DNA of 50,541 bases from NCBI GenBank assembly GCA_002632325.1, contig NSJK01000023.1:1-50541 (forward strand). The letters are read 5' to 3'. Below, one piece after another: positions 28,044 through 37,550 of the stretch. Under the pieces are notes generated by a model. The model saw nothing but the letters and a program-made list of their open reading frames with translations. It was not told where the DNA came from and searched no databases. The translations under genes were made by a program, and so were the position numbers. The stretch comes from Lysobacterales bacterium. GTDB taxonomy: Bacteria > Pseudomonadota > Gammaproteobacteria > Xanthomonadales > Rhodanobacteraceae. The first letter of the stretch is position 1. Each line of letters begins with the position of its first letter.

Positions 28044-28204
28044 CGGGATTGCTCGGTGCTTCCTGCACCTCGCCCCTCGCTACGCTCAGGGCCAGCCTGC
28101 GGCTGTCCAAATTTGTTCCAGACAAATTTGTCGAACCCGCGAAGCAGTTTGACCCGCTTACACACTTTCCAGGCGTGCTCCTTCAACCACTCGGACACCT
28201 CTCC
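28044..28204 (-). pseudogene. tRNA-Ser(GGA) copy interrupted in the T-loop by an 81-base hairpin element
   Basis: The first 74 bases (28204 down to 28131) are identical to the intact tRNA-Ser(GGA), up to TTCGA in the T-loop. An 81-base element (28050-28130) follows, and the tRNA then resumes only as ATCCCG before unrelated sequence. The element has stems CAAATTTGT/ACAAATTTG around CTGGA, CAGCC/GGCTG, and GGTGC/GCACC around AGGAA. A functional tRNA cannot form unless the element is removed from the RNA, and the acceptor strand is missing anyway. Confidence 0.9.
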
Positions 28205-28385
28205 GTATTTCGTGAGCCCTCCATTGCATCGCCAATGGGGTGCTTCAAATTCGATCTCCCGTTTGCAACTTCAGCTTCGCCCGGTACGCAGGGCGGGATT
28301 GAGGCAGCGGGGCGCGCGAGGATACTAGGCGCAGCGCGGCCAGACAAGCCGAGACCGGTGCGGGACGCGGTGGCGGTGCCTGCAT

Positions 28386-28394
28386 TGCTACAAT
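28386..28394 (+). promoter_or_regulatory. Extended -10 promoter of dnaX
   Basis: TGCTACAAT is an extended -10 element (TGn plus TACAAT) about 25 bases before the dnaX start codon; no good -35 is present, as allowed for extended -10 promoters. Confidence 0.5.
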
Positions 28395-28418
28395 CGGATC
28401 CTTCGTCCGGGAATGTCC

Positions 28419-30047
28419 ATGTCGTATCAGGCTCTTGCACGCAAATGGCGGCCGCGCCGGTTTTCCGAACTGGTCGGGCAGGAGCATGTCGTGCGTGCGC
28501 TCACCCATGCGCTCGATAGTGGCCGACTCCATCACGCCTTCCTGTTCACCGGCACGCGCGGCGTCGGCAAGACCACGATCGCGCGGATCTTTGCCAAATC
28601 GCTCAATTGCGACAAGGGGCCTACTTCGGCGCCATGCGGTGAGTGCAGTGCGTGCGCGGAAATCGATGCGGGGCGTTTCGTCGACCTGCTCGAAATCGAT
28701 GCGGCCAGCAATACCGGCATCGACAACGTGCGCGAGCTGATCGACAACGCGCAGTACGCACCGACGCGGGGCCGCCACAAGGTCTACCTCATCGACGAAG
28801 TCCACATGCTCTCGCGCAGCGCCTTCAACGCCTTGCTCAAGACGCTGGAAGAACCGCCGCCGCACGTGAAGTTCCTGCTCGCGACCACCGATCCGCAGAA
28901 GTTGCCGGTGACGGTGCTGTCGCGTTGCATCAAGTTCAACCTCAAGCGGCTCTCGCCCGAACAGATTGGCGGGCAGATGCGCCATATCCTCGGCGCCGAG
29001 CAGGTGGCTTTTGACGACGAGGCCCTCGAAGTGCTGGCGCTCGCCGCGGACGGCTCGCTGCGTGATGGTCTGTCCCTGCTCGATCAGGCGATCGCGCACG
29101 GCGGCGGTGTGCTGCGCGCGGCCGAGGTGCATGCGATGCTCGGCACGGTCGAGCGCGCCAAGGTGCAGACCTTGCTGTCGCTGCTCGCGCGCGGCGATGC
29201 GCATGCCTTGCTCGACGAGGTCGAGCACATCGCCGGCTTTGCGCCGGATTTTGCCCAGGTGCTCGACGAACTCGCGGGTCTCCTGCATCGACTGCAACTG
29301 GCGCAATTGCTCGGTGATTCCGCGGATATGGCGCTGCGTGCGCTCGCCGCGCAGATCGCGCCGCAGGATGTGCAGCTTTGGTATCAGATGGCGGTGACGG
29401 GACGTCGCGACCTGCCGCTGGCGCCGACGCCTCGTGTGGGGTTCGAGATGTGCCTGCTGCGCATGTTGGCGTTTGCGCCAGCCGATGCCGCGGATTCGAA
29501 TGCGTCTTCGGCGCCTGTGCGAACGACGCGGGATGCGAGTGGGGCAGTTGGCAGCCAAACCCGCAGCGCGCCGGACATGCGCGCGCAGTCGGTCGCACCG
29601 GCAGCACAGGCGCAGCGCGCAGAACAGCAGGCTGCTCGAGCGGGAGATGCGCCGACCTCATGGGCCGAATTGATCGAACGCGCGCAGTTGCGTGGCCCGG
29701 CCGGACAGCTCGCACAACAGGCGACGCTGATTGCGATCGAGGAGCAGCAGCTGCGATTGGCGATGGCACCCGCCCATGAACATCTGGTCAGTCCGATGCT
29801 GATCGAGCAGATCGAAGGCCGACTCAGTGAAGTGCTCGGTCGCAAGCTGCGCGTGCGCTTCGAGCGCGCCAGCGAAAGCGCGCAGGCGCAAGCGCCCGCG
29901 CGTCAACGCGAGCGGGCCGAGTCGGCGCGCCAGTCGGCCGCCGAAGCGGCTGTGCAGGATGATCCTTTCGTGCGCTCGCTGATCGAGACTTTCGATGCGC
30001 GCGTGGTACCCAACAGCGTGCGGCCGGTCGAGCCGCGCCAGCAGTGA
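28419..30047 (+). CDS. dnaX: DNA polymerase III subunits gamma/tau
   Basis: A 542-residue clamp-loader ATPase. The start [21 protein letters not shown] is canonical, so ATG 28419 (GGGA six bases upstream) is preferred over ATG 28413. Walker A GTRGVGKT (45-52), four zinc cysteines (Cys64, 73, 76, 79), Walker B LIDEVHML, and the sensor region [15 protein letters not shown] are all present. The C-terminal tau part binds polymerase alpha and DnaB. No obvious frameshift signal for a separate gamma form was seen. The first gene of the usual dnaX-ybaB-recR cluster. Confidence 0.96.
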   Translation: MSYQALARKWRPRRFSELVGQEHVVRALTHALDSGRLHHAFLFTGTRGVGKTTIARIFAKSLNCDKGPTSAPCGECSACAEIDAGRFVDLLEIDAASNTGIDNVRELIDNAQYAPTRGRHKVYLIDEVHMLSRSAFNALLKTLEEPPPHVKFLLATTDPQKLPVTVLSRCIKFNLKRLSPEQIGGQMRHILGAEQVAFDDEALEVLALAADGSLRDGLSLLDQAIAHGGGVLRAAEVHAMLGTVERAKVQTLLSLLARGDAHALLDEVEHIAGFAPDFAQVLDELAGLLHRLQLAQLLGDSADMALRALAAQIAPQDVQLWYQMAVTGRRDLPLAPTPRVGFEMCLLRMLAFAPADAADSNASSAPVRTTRDASGAVGSQTRSAPDMRAQSVAPAAQAQRAEQQAARAGDAPTSWAELIERAQLRGPAGQLAQQATLIAIEEQQLRLAMAPAHEHLVSPMLIEQIEGRLSEVLGRKLRVRFERASESAQAQAPARQRERAESARQSAAEAAVQDDPFVRSLIETFDARVVPNSVRPVEPRQQ

Positions 30048-30057
30048 AGGAGTTGCG

Positions 30058-30381
30058 ATGAAAGGTCCACTCGCGGGTTTGATGCAACAGGCGCAGCGCA
30101 TGCAGGAACAAATGCAGCGCGCGCAGGCCGAGATTGCCCAGGCCGAGGTCACGGGGCAGGCGGGCGGCGGCCTCGTCAGCGTGCGCATGAGCGGTGCGCA
30201 CGAGGTGCGTGGCGTGACGATCGACCGCAAGCTGTTCGCGGACGATGCCGAGATGGCCGAGGATCTGGTCGCCGCGGCATTCAACGATGCGGTGAACAAG
30301 GTCGCGGCACTGAGCAAGGAACGACTCGGCGGCATGACGGCGGGCATGAACCTTCCGGCCGGATTCAAATTGCCGTTCTGA
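30058..30381 (+). CDS. ybaB: YbaB/EbfC family nucleoid-associated protein
   Basis: A 107-residue DNA-binding protein with the family features: an N-terminal helix rich in Gln and Met ([19 protein letters not shown]), a beta-sheet core ([21 protein letters not shown]) and the C-terminal helix ([18 protein letters not shown]). It binds DNA as a dimer and is implicated in nucleoid organisation. It lies 10 bases after dnaX with a strong AAGGAG ribosome site and precedes recR, the conserved order. Confidence 0.95.
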   Translation: MKGPLAGLMQQAQRMQEQMQRAQAEIAQAEVTGQAGGGLVSVRMSGAHEVRGVTIDRKLFADDAEMAEDLVAAAFNDAVNKVAALSKERLGGMTAGMNLPAGFKLPF

Positions 30382-30502
30382 TCCGCCGCGCATGCGCTGC
30401 GTCACCGCAACACTGAACAGGTCGTCATCCCGGCAGCACATGAAGTGATGCCTGGGCGTGCGGACGCCATCACCGCTCCCGTCTTCCATTCATGGCCTTT
30501 GC

Positions 30503-31099
30503 ATGTCGTCCTCTCCGCTGCTGACTGACCTCATCGAAGCCTTGCGCTGCCTGCCCGGCGTAGGCGCCAAGACCGCGCAGCGGATGGCCTTCCACGTGCT
30601 CGAACGCGATCGTGCGGGCGCACGTCGGATGGCCGAGCAACTGCTGCTCGCGGTCGAGCGCATCGGCAACTGCACGCGCTGCCGCACCTTCAGCGAAGAA
30701 GCGCTGTGCGCGACCTGCGCCAGTCCCATGCGTGATCGCAGCCTGTTGTGCGTGGTCGAAACCGCGGTCGACCAACTCGCGATCGAGCAGGCGACGGGAT
30801 TTCGAGGACAGTACTTCGTGCTGCTGGGCCGGCTCTCGCCGCTCGATGGGATCGGTCCCAAGGAGCTGGGGCTGGATCTGCTTGCCAATCGTCTCGCCGA
30901 AGGTGAAGTGCGAGAGCTGATCGTCGCCACCAATCCGACCGTGGAAGGCGAAGCCACCGCGCACATGCTTGCGCAGCTCGCGCATGCAGCGAACGTGCGC
31001 GCGAGTCGTCTCGCCCATGGCGTGCCACTGGGCGGCGAACTGGAGTTCATCGATCGCGGCACGCTGGCGCATGCCTTCGGTGGTCGTCAGACACTTTGA
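30503..31099 (+). CDS. recR: Recombination mediator protein RecR
   Basis: A 198-residue protein of the RecFOR pathway. It has an N-terminal helix-hairpin-helix ([18 protein letters not shown]), a four-cysteine zinc motif (Cys57, 60, 69, 72), a TOPRIM domain ([16 protein letters not shown] to GLDLLANRL and [13 protein letters not shown]), and a Walker-B-like C-terminus. It loads RecA on gapped DNA with RecO. It is 121 bases downstream of ybaB. ATG 30503 gives the family start. Confidence 0.95.
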   Translation: MSSSPLLTDLIEALRCLPGVGAKTAQRMAFHVLERDRAGARRMAEQLLLAVERIGNCTRCRTFSEEALCATCASPMRDRSLLCVVETAVDQLAIEQATGFRGQYFVLLGRLSPLDGIGPKELGLDLLANRLAEGEVRELIVATNPTVEGEATAHMLAQLAHAANVRASRLAHGVPLGGELEFIDRGTLAHAFGGRQTL

Positions 31100-31178
31100 A
31101 GGATGAACCGCTGCACGCGTCTTGCGCGGGCAGGTTCAAACTGCGAGCCTTGCGTCAGACTTCTGCCACGGTGCTGCG

Positions 31179-31523
31179 ATGACCGACACCCTGTTCACCA
31201 AGATCGTCAACCGCGAAATCCCCGCCGACATCGTCTACGAGGACGATGAAGTGCTCGCGTTCCGAGACATCGCGCCCAAGGCGCCGGTGCACGTGTTGTT
31301 CATTCCCAAGCGGCCGATCGCGACGCTGAACGATCTCGGCGATGCGGATGCGCTCCTGATCGGCAAGCTCATCCTCGCCGCAACGCGCTGGGCCAAGGCG
31401 CAGGGTTTCGCCGACAAGGGCTATCGTCTGGTCAGCAACTGCAATCGCGATGGCGGGCAGACGGTGTTCCACATCCATGTGCACCTGCTGGCCGGGCGCA
31501 TGCTGGAATGGCCGCCCGGCTGA
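31179..31523 (+). CDS. hinT: Histidine triad (HIT) nucleotide-binding protein
   Basis: A 114-residue protein with the full histidine triad HIHVHLLAGR (His98, 100, 102) and the family start TLFTKIVNREIPADIVYEDD. HinT-type enzymes hydrolyse adenosine phosphoramidates and aminoacyl-AMP. Length is normal. It is read separately from recR, 79 bases upstream, and converges with the Slp lipoprotein gene. Confidence 0.93.
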   Translation: MTDTLFTKIVNREIPADIVYEDDEVLAFRDIAPKAPVHVLFIPKRPIATLNDLGDADALLIGKLILAATRWAKAQGFADKGYRLVSNCNRDGGQTVFHIHVHLLAGRMLEWPPG

Positions 31524-31542
31524 ATGCACGTCTGCGTTGCGC

Positions 31543-32169
31543 TCAATGGCGCGGCGGCGGTGGCTGTGGTGGTCGTGAGGGTGCCTGTGGTGTCGAGCGC
31601 GGCGTGGCAGTGCGCCCTGCATGACGGTGGATGATGATCGGTGGCGCGCCCCAGTACGGGCCCCAGCCCCAACCCCAGGCCCAGGATCCGCGCCAAGCCG
31701 GTCCCATCATCCACGGATCGTGGAACGGGTCGGCGAGATACAGTGGCCGCTTGGGCCACAGGTAGAGCGAGCTAGCCGTCACCAGCGGATAGGTGTAGTC
31801 GAACTGTCCGACCTTGCCCACCTCGTTGCCGGTGACCTGACCGACGACGGTGAGATCACGCCCACGTGCATACAGCTCGGGGTCGTAGAAACCGGCATGA
31901 CAGGCGATGAAGCGGCCGCCACTGGCGTCCTTGCCGCGCATCGGTCGGGCGCTGGAATCGAGCGCACGCGAGAGGATCTCGAAGCAGGTCGAATCGGCCT
32001 TGGGCTCGACCTTGATGATCTCGCCGCCCCAACGTACCGGCTCGGCGGGCGGCGCGGCGAGAGCATCGCGCGGGGCAGACTGAAGATACTTGCCCTGCAG
32101 GGACTTGGGTACGGTTGCGCAGGCACCCAGCGTGACGCTCATCGCGGCAACCAGCAGCAGCTTGTTCAT
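31543..32169 (-). CDS. Slp family outer-membrane lipoprotein
   Basis: A 208-residue lipoprotein. The signal peptide ends in the lipobox LGAC (Cys17 acylated), followed by TVPKSLQGKY, the Slp/YeaY domain (RWGGEIIKVEPKADSTCFEILSRALD; GRDLTVVGQVTG) and a distinctive tail rich in Trp, Gly and then Pro/His (WRGSWAWGWGWGPYWG). The residue after Cys is Ala, so outer-membrane sorting through the Lol system is expected. Its start overlaps the stop of tgpA by four bases. Its role in the cell envelope is not known in detail. Confidence 0.87.
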   Translation of the reverse strand: MNKLLLVAAMSVTLGACATVPKSLQGKYLQSAPRDALAAPPAEPVRWGGEIIKVEPKADSTCFEILSRALDSSARPMRGKDASGGRFIACHAGFYDPELYARGRDLTVVGQVTGNEVGKVGQFDYTYPLVTASSLYLWPKRPLYLADPFHDPWMMGPAWRGSWAWGWGWGPYWGAPPIIIHRHAGRTATPRSTPQAPSRPPQPPPPRH

Positions 32170-34199
32170 GGCGAACCTCGTGTGAAACGACCGGCATCGA
32201 ACACCGATGCGATTTTACGCAGACGTGCCTGAACGATGCGCCGTCGCAGGCGCCTGCGTGACCAGACCAGCGCTTCGCGGCGCAGCGCCTCGACTTCGTC
32301 GGCGGGTGGTTGGGCCATCGCGTAGCGCAAGCGCGCATAACGGTCCGTCAGCGGCTGCAGCGAGCGTCCCAATTCCGCATCCTGTACGGCCACGCGCTGT
32401 TGCAGACCCAGCGGTCCGTCACTGGGCGCAAGTTCGATTTCAGCCTTGGAGAGCGTGCGCCGCAGGCGATGCCAGAGACGATCGAGTGCATCGCCCTGCG
32501 GGATCGGTGGATCGCGCATCGCCCACCAGGTGGCGAGCAACAGCATGAGCGTCAACACGCCCGCGAGCATCAGCAGCAGGTTGCCGTTGACGCGGTCAGC
32601 AAGACCGAATTCGGTGAGCACCGCGCGTTGGCGCAATGCATCGAAACGCACCACGCCCTGCGTCCATAATCGGTTGACGATGTCGAACTGGTTGCGCAGC
32701 GCGCGCAGCCATTCGCCTTGTGCCCAGCTCGCGGCATCGTTGACCTGCGCAGCGCCCTGCTCGATGCGCGCGGGCGCAACGGCTGCGGTCGGATCAACGC
32801 GTATCCAGCCGACGCCATCGCGCCAGATTTCGGCCCAGGCATGGGCGTCGGACTGACGCACCAGAAGGTAAGCGCCCGAGTCGCTCCACCAGCCACCCTG
32901 ATAACCGGTGACGACGCGCGCGGGAATCCCCGCGGCGCGCATCAGGAACACGAAGGCTGACGCGTAATGCTCGCAGAAACCTTCTCGCGTATCGAACAGG
33001 AATTCGTCGATCGAATCGCGGCCGAGCAGGGGCGGGCTGAGCGTGTAGTGGAAACTGGAATGAAACATCGCCAGCGCCTGTTGCACCACTTCGGCATCGC
33101 CTGGCGATTCACGTCGCCAGCGCGCGGCCAATTCTCTGGCCTGAGCACCGACTCCTTCAGGCAGGCGCAACAGTCGTTGACGCTCGAATCGCTCGAGCCT
33201 GCCTGCCCCTTCCGGTCCAAGTCGCGAGCGCACCCGGTACTCGAGCAGATGGCTCACGGGTTGGCTCGCGACCAGCACGTCATCGTCGGTGAGGAAGGCA
33301 CCCTGCGGCGCGGTGATCGGGGTGTCGAGCGCAGGCAGCCAGCGCTGCTGGGTCGCCTCCAGTGTGACCGTGGTGTCGATCCACGGCGTGCGCGTGCCGC
33401 GAGCAGGCTCGGCATCGTGCTTGAGACCGGTACGCGCGCGCGTCCAGGTGGTGCCATCGAAATCGCTGAGTACGAGCGTGCGGAAATACTGCGCACTCGG
33501 CGGCGGCACCCGGCCTTCGAAACTCACCCGCATCGCGGGCGTATCGTCGGACATGAGATCGGTGAACTGGCCGGGAGCCATCGTTTCCGACAAGCCCGTG
33601 GTGGCGCGCGCGCCGGCATTGGGTGCGCCCCACAGCGGCGTGGCAAGCCGCGGCACCAGCACGAAACTCGCGAGTGCGAGCGGCAGCGCGACGGCAATCA
33701 ACTGCAGCGCCAGTGACAAGGACGTGCGCAGCGGTTTGGCGGTGGGCAGGGGCGCCGGCTCCAGACGATTGAGCACCGCCACCAGCAGCACCAACACGCT
33801 GCATACGCCGAGCGTGAACAACAGACTCTGGCCGAACAGCAGCGCCGACATCAACACGAAGGCGCAGAAACCCAGGGCCACGCGCGCGTCACGTGGCGTT
33901 TCGGTTTCCAGCAGCTTGAGCGCGAGCAGGCCGCAGCCGAAGGCACTGCCGGCGTCTCGTCCGAGCACGGTGCCAAAACTCAGGATGATTCCGATCAAGA
34001 GGCCCGCGGTGAGCGGCAGTCGCAGCCAGGCCGGCAGCTTGCCGAGTCGGCGCCGACGCATGAGCACACGTGCGGCAATCAACAGCGCGAGCGCCGGCGT
34101 GAGCCAAGCCGGCAGGTGATCGAGATGGGTGCCGATCGAGGCCAGCAGGGTGACCGCGAGCACCGCAAACTGCGACTGATCGAGCTGCGGCTTGCTCAT
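32166..34199 (-). CDS. tgpA: Transglutaminase-like membrane protein TgpA (DUF3488)
   Basis: A 677-residue inner-membrane protein. Six or so membrane helices in the first 190 residues (DUF3488) precede a periplasmic transglutaminase-like domain with catalytic Cys in REGFCEHYASAFVFLMRAAGIPARVVTGY, His in SDAHAWAEIW and Asp in WIRVDPT. A last membrane helix (LLLMLAGVLTLMLLLATWW) and a cytoplasmic DUF4129-like tail follow. In Pseudomonas aeruginosa TgpA is essential. It is third in a minus-strand operon MoxR-DUF58-tgpA-slp with four-base overlaps, the common arrangement. Confidence 0.93.
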   Translation of the reverse strand: MSKPQLDQSQFAVLAVTLLASIGTHLDHLPAWLTPALALLIAARVLMRRRRLGKLPAWLRLPLTAGLLIGIILSFGTVLGRDAGSAFGCGLLALKLLETETPRDARVALGFCAFVLMSALLFGQSLLFTLGVCSVLVLLVAVLNRLEPAPLPTAKPLRTSLSLALQLIAVALPLALASFVLVPRLATPLWGAPNAGARATTGLSETMAPGQFTDLMSDDTPAMRVSFEGRVPPPSAQYFRTLVLSDFDGTTWTRARTGLKHDAEPARGTRTPWIDTTVTLEATQQRWLPALDTPITAPQGAFLTDDDVLVASQPVSHLLEYRVRSRLGPEGAGRLERFERQRLLRLPEGVGAQARELAARWRRESPGDAEVVQQALAMFHSSFHYTLSPPLLGRDSIDEFLFDTREGFCEHYASAFVFLMRAAGIPARVVTGYQGGWWSDSGAYLLVRQSDAHAWAEIWRDGVGWIRVDPTAAVAPARIEQGAAQVNDAASWAQGEWLRALRNQFDIVNRLWTQGVVRFDALRQRAVLTEFGLADRVNGNLLLMLAGVLTLMLLLATWWAMRDPPIPQGDALDRLWHRLRRTLSKAEIELAPSDGPLGLQQRVAVQDAELGRSLQPLTDRYARLRYAMAQPPADEVEALRREALVWSRRRLRRRIVQARLRKIASVFDAGRFTRGSP

Positions 34200-35179
34200 G
34201 GCTGTTCCGCTTGCGGCAGCAAGGCAAGTGCGCGCATGCAGGCACGCCGGTGCTCGGGGCCGCTGCCCGGACCGATGGCCTCCTCGGGCAAGCGCAAGGC
34301 AAACGGCCGATGCGCGACATCGGCTGCGGCGACCCACGCGGCAAGGCGACGGATGCGTGCCTCGTGATCGAGGCCAGTGAGCGCGGCGTAGTCGAGCGCA
34401 AGCGCCTCGCCGGCGCGGAACTCGACTTCGCGCACCAGCAGGCGATCGTGACGCAGCGAGGCTTTCCAGGCGATCAGGCGCCGCGCGTCGTTGCTGCGGT
34501 AATCGCGCAGGCCGGCCAGTTCCTCGGCGTCGCCGGTGATGTTGCGCTCGCCTTGCTCGCCGCTGCCACCGGGCAGCGCCGGCGGATCGATTTCCAGAGC
34601 CGGTAACACCAGCAGGCGGGTGTCGGGATGTATCCAACTCCAGATGTGGAACAGGCCCAGTGGATACTCGGTCCACAGGCGCAAGCGTTCGCAACTGTGC
34701 CAGCCGCGCCGCGTGGGCGCGTAGGGCAGCTCGATCGAACCCGCTGCGTGCGCAGGCAGGGCGAATGCCGTGTCGACCTCGCCCATGCGTACGCGCAGAC
34801 TCGCCCGCGTGCGGCTATCGGCAGCAAAGCCCAGACTGAGGTGTGCGTCATCGCCCGCATGGACTTCGGCGATGCGAACCTGCTGCAGGCGCAATCCGCT
34901 CATCGCGCGAAATCCGGCGAACACGCTGGCCCCGCCCGTCGCGCCGAGCAGACAGGTCAACAGCAGGGCCGGATTGTTGCCGTAGTTGAGCGCCCCCAGC
35001 AGCATCACCAGCAAGAGGATCGAAAAGCCCAGCCCGAAGCGGGTCGGCACCACGTAGATACGCCGACGATCGAGTTGCACCGGCAAGGTCTCGCTGGCGC
35101 GCAACCGCGTCAGTGCCGGCAGGCGTCGCTCGGCCCAGGCCAGCAGCCGGTTGCGCGCGGCAGCCAGCGCGGCGCCCAT
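34196..35179 (-). CDS. DUF58 domain protein
   Basis: A 327-residue protein with two adjacent membrane helices near residues 48-90 (GLGFSILLLVMLLGALNYGNN; LLLTCLLGATGGASVFAGF) and a C-terminal DUF58 domain containing the signature GLRDYRSNDARRLIAWKASLRHDRLLVREVE. It partners with MoxR ATPases and TgpA, perhaps in folding or assembling envelope proteins; the mechanism is not established. It overlaps tgpA by four bases and follows the MoxR gene by three. Confidence 0.92.
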   Translation of the reverse strand: MGAALAAARNRLLAWAERRLPALTRLRASETLPVQLDRRRIYVVPTRFGLGFSILLLVMLLGALNYGNNPALLLTCLLGATGGASVFAGFRAMSGLRLQQVRIAEVHAGDDAHLSLGFAADSRTRASLRVRMGEVDTAFALPAHAAGSIELPYAPTRRGWHSCERLRLWTEYPLGLFHIWSWIHPDTRLLVLPALEIDPPALPGGSGEQGERNITGDAEELAGLRDYRSNDARRLIAWKASLRHDRLLVREVEFRAGEALALDYAALTGLDHEARIRRLAAWVAAADVAHRPFALRLPEEAIGPGSGPEHRRACMRALALLPQAEQP

Positions 35180-35182
35180 CGT

Positions 35183-36127
35183 TCAGCGCACCGGCGTGGC
35201 GGTGAGCAGGCGCTGCGCGAGGCGCTGCCGATCGAGCCGCGCCGATGCGGCGGCAACCAGTCGATGCTCGGCCACCTGCACGAAGACCGCCTGCACATCC
35301 TCGGGCAGGCAGTGGTCACGACCGGCCAGAAGCGCATGCGCGCGCGCCGCAGCCAGCAGGGCAAGGCCTGCGCGCGGGGACAGTCCGACTGCGATATCGC
35401 CATCGGCACGGCTTGCAGCAAGCAGGGCTTGCACGTATTCGATCAGCGCGGGACTGGCAACGATGCGGCGGCAGGCCTGACGCAACTGCAGGATCTGCGC
35501 AGCCGACAGGCAAGGCTTGAGGTTTGCGATCAACTCGCGACGATCGCCGCCGCCCAGCATCGTGCGCTCGGCCTCGCGGTCGGGATAGCCCAGACTCAAG
35601 CGCAGCATGAAACGGTCGAGCTGCGAATCGGGCAAGGGCCAGGTGCCGGCCATGTCGAGCGGATTCTGCGTGGCGATCACGAAGAACGGCGCATCGAGCT
35701 TGTGCGTCACGCCATCGACGGTCGCCTGTTCCTCGGCCATCGCTTCGAGCAGGGCGCTCTGCGTGCGCGGCATGGCGCGATTGATCTCGTCAGCGAGCAG
35801 CAACTGCGTGAACAATGGCCCGGGATGGAATTGGAAACGGTTGGACTCGCGCTCGAAGATGCCCACGCCGATGATGTCACCGGGCAGCAAGTCGGCAGTG
35901 AACTGGATGCGCTGGAAGCTCAGGCCGAGTGTGGCCGCGAGTGCATGGGCGAGGGTGGTCTTGCCCACGCCCGGCATGTCCTCGATCAACAGGTGCCCGC
36001 CGGCAAGCAAACAGGTGAAGGCGAGCCTCACCTCGTGGCGCTTGCCCAGAACGACCTCGTTGATCTGGGCGACTGCTCGTGCGAGTGCCTGATGGAGTTG
36101 CGTGGATGCGATGGCTTGATCGTTCAT
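35183..36127 (-). CDS. MoxR-family AAA+ ATPase
   Basis: A 314-residue AAA+ ATPase. Walker A is EDMPGVGKTTLA (about 49-60), Walker B LLLADEINRAMPRTQSALLEAM, sensor 1 FFVIATQNPLDMAGTWPLPDSQLDRF, and the C-terminal lid ends RLAQRLLTATPVR. MoxR proteins act as chaperones for protein complex maturation, usually with DUF58 proteins. It is the first gene of the minus-strand cluster; the ATG at 36127 gives the family length. It is divergent from lolC. Confidence 0.93.
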   Translation of the reverse strand: MNDQAIASTQLHQALARAVAQINEVVLGKRHEVRLAFTCLLAGGHLLIEDMPGVGKTTLAHALAATLGLSFQRIQFTADLLPGDIIGVGIFERESNRFQFHPGPLFTQLLLADEINRAMPRTQSALLEAMAEEQATVDGVTHKLDAPFFVIATQNPLDMAGTWPLPDSQLDRFMLRLSLGYPDREAERTMLGGGDRRELIANLKPCLSAAQILQLRQACRRIVASPALIEYVQALLAASRADGDIAVGLSPRAGLALLAAARAHALLAGRDHCLPEDVQAVFVQVAEHRLVAAASARLDRQRLAQRLLTATPVR

Positions 36128-36293
36128 GCGGGTCATTTGGGGGCAGGTCGGCATGCAGACAATACGACATGCGCGACATTCCCGTAGCCCATCCTTGCAT
36201 GTCCATACTTGCCGCTGAGGCGCCCTTGCGGCACTCTGCGCCGCCGTCTGCGCAATGCCGCGCCCGGCGCCGCGCCTCAAGGATCCCGGTTTC

Positions 36294-37550
36294 ATGTTTC
36301 GTCCGCTGGAAGTCTTCATCGGTCTGCGCTATACGCGCGCCAAGCGGCGCAACCACTTCATTTCCTTCATTTCGCTGGTGTCCATCCTCGGCATCGCGGT
36401 CGGCGTGACCGCGCTGATCACCGTGATTTCGGTGATGAACGGCTTCGACGGCGAGCTCAAGCAGCGCATTCTGGGCATGGTTTCACACGCCACCATCGAA
36501 GGCGTGGACAGCAGCGTGCGCGACTGGCCGCAGGCGATCGAGCGCGCGCAGAAAAATCCGCACGTGATCGGTGCCGCGCCTTATGTCGAAGGCCAGGCGC
36601 TGTTGCAGGGCGTGCACACCAGCGGCGCGCTGATCCGCGGCATCGAGCCAAGACTCGAAGCCCGCGTCTCCGATGTCGGCTCGCACATGGTGGCCGGCTC
36701 GCTCGATGATCTCGTCGAAGGGCGCTTTGGCATCGTGCTGGGCCAGGAACTCGCGCAAACTCTGGGCGTGGATCTGGGCGATGCGGTGGTGGTCTACACG
36801 CCGACCTTCAGCGTCACGCCGATCGGCGCCCTGCCGCGCAGCAAGCGCATGACCGTGGTCGGCATCTTCGCCGCCGGCATGCAGGAGTTCGATTCGGGAC
36901 TTGCGCTGATGCAGATGCACGATGCGCAGGTACTGTATCGGCTCGACGGCCCGACCGGGATCCGCCTCAAGCTCGACGACATGTTCCGTGCCTGGTCGGT
37001 CGCGCGCGAAATCGGCCAGGACCTCGCCGCCAATCTGGGCAGCAACTATTACCGTGTCACCGACTGGATGCAGGGCCACAGCAACTTCTTCAAGGCCATC
37101 GCGATGGAGAAGAAGGTGATGTTCCTGATCCTGTCGCTGATCGTCGCGGTGGCTGCCTTCAACCTCGTCTCGACCCTGGTCATGCTGGTGCAGGACAAAC
37201 AGGCCGACATCGCGATCCTGCGCACGCTCGGCCAGAGCCCGCGCAGCATCATGGGCACCTTCATGGTGCAGGGCATCCTCGTCGGCGCGCTTGGCATCGG
37301 ACTGGGCGTCTTGTTCGGCGTCTTGCTCGCACTCAATCTGCCCGAACTGGTGCGCTGGATCGAGCACACTTTCCACGTCACCTTCCTCTCGCCCGATGTC
37401 TACTACATCAGCGAGTTGCCCAGCGACCTGCATTGGAACGACGTGATCTGGATCACGCTGACCGCCTTCGTGTTCTGCATTCTGGCCACCTTGTATCCGG
37501 CCTGGCGCGCGGCGCGCACCCAACCTGCGGCGGCGCTGCGCTATGAATGA
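36294..37550 (+). CDS. lolC: Lipoprotein-releasing ABC transporter permease LolC/LolE (LolF type)
   Basis: A 418-residue inner-membrane permease. It starts [42 protein letters not shown] (first membrane helix with the family motif), has a large periplasmic domain (residues about 50-275) that would contact LolA, and three C-terminal membrane helices of the FtsX type ([42 protein letters not shown]). Only one permease gene accompanies lolD here, so a symmetric LolF-like complex is likely. It overlaps lolD by eight bases. Confidence 0.93.
   Translation: MFRPLEVFIGLRYTRAKRRNHFISFISLVSILGIAVGVTALITVISVMNGFDGELKQRILGMVSHATIEGVDSSVRDWPQAIERAQKNPHVIGAAPYVEGQALLQGVHTSGALIRGIEPRLEARVSDVGSHMVAGSLDDLVEGRFGIVLGQELAQTLGVDLGDAVVVYTPTFSVTPIGALPRSKRMTVVGIFAAGMQEFDSGLALMQMHDAQVLYRLDGPTGIRLKLDDMFRAWSVAREIGQDLAANLGSNYYRVTDWMQGHSNFFKAIAMEKKVMFLILSLIVAVAAFNLVSTLVMLVQDKQADIAILRTLGQSPRSIMGTFMVQGILVGALGIGLGVLFGVLLALNLPELVRWIEHTFHVTFLSPDVYYISELPSDLHWNDVIWITLTAFVFCILATLYPAWRAARTQPAAALRYE

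Noticed and set aside
28419..30047. Programmed frameshift in dnaX giving a separate gamma subunit
   Set aside because: No A-rich slippery heptamer with a following stem was seen at the expected position.
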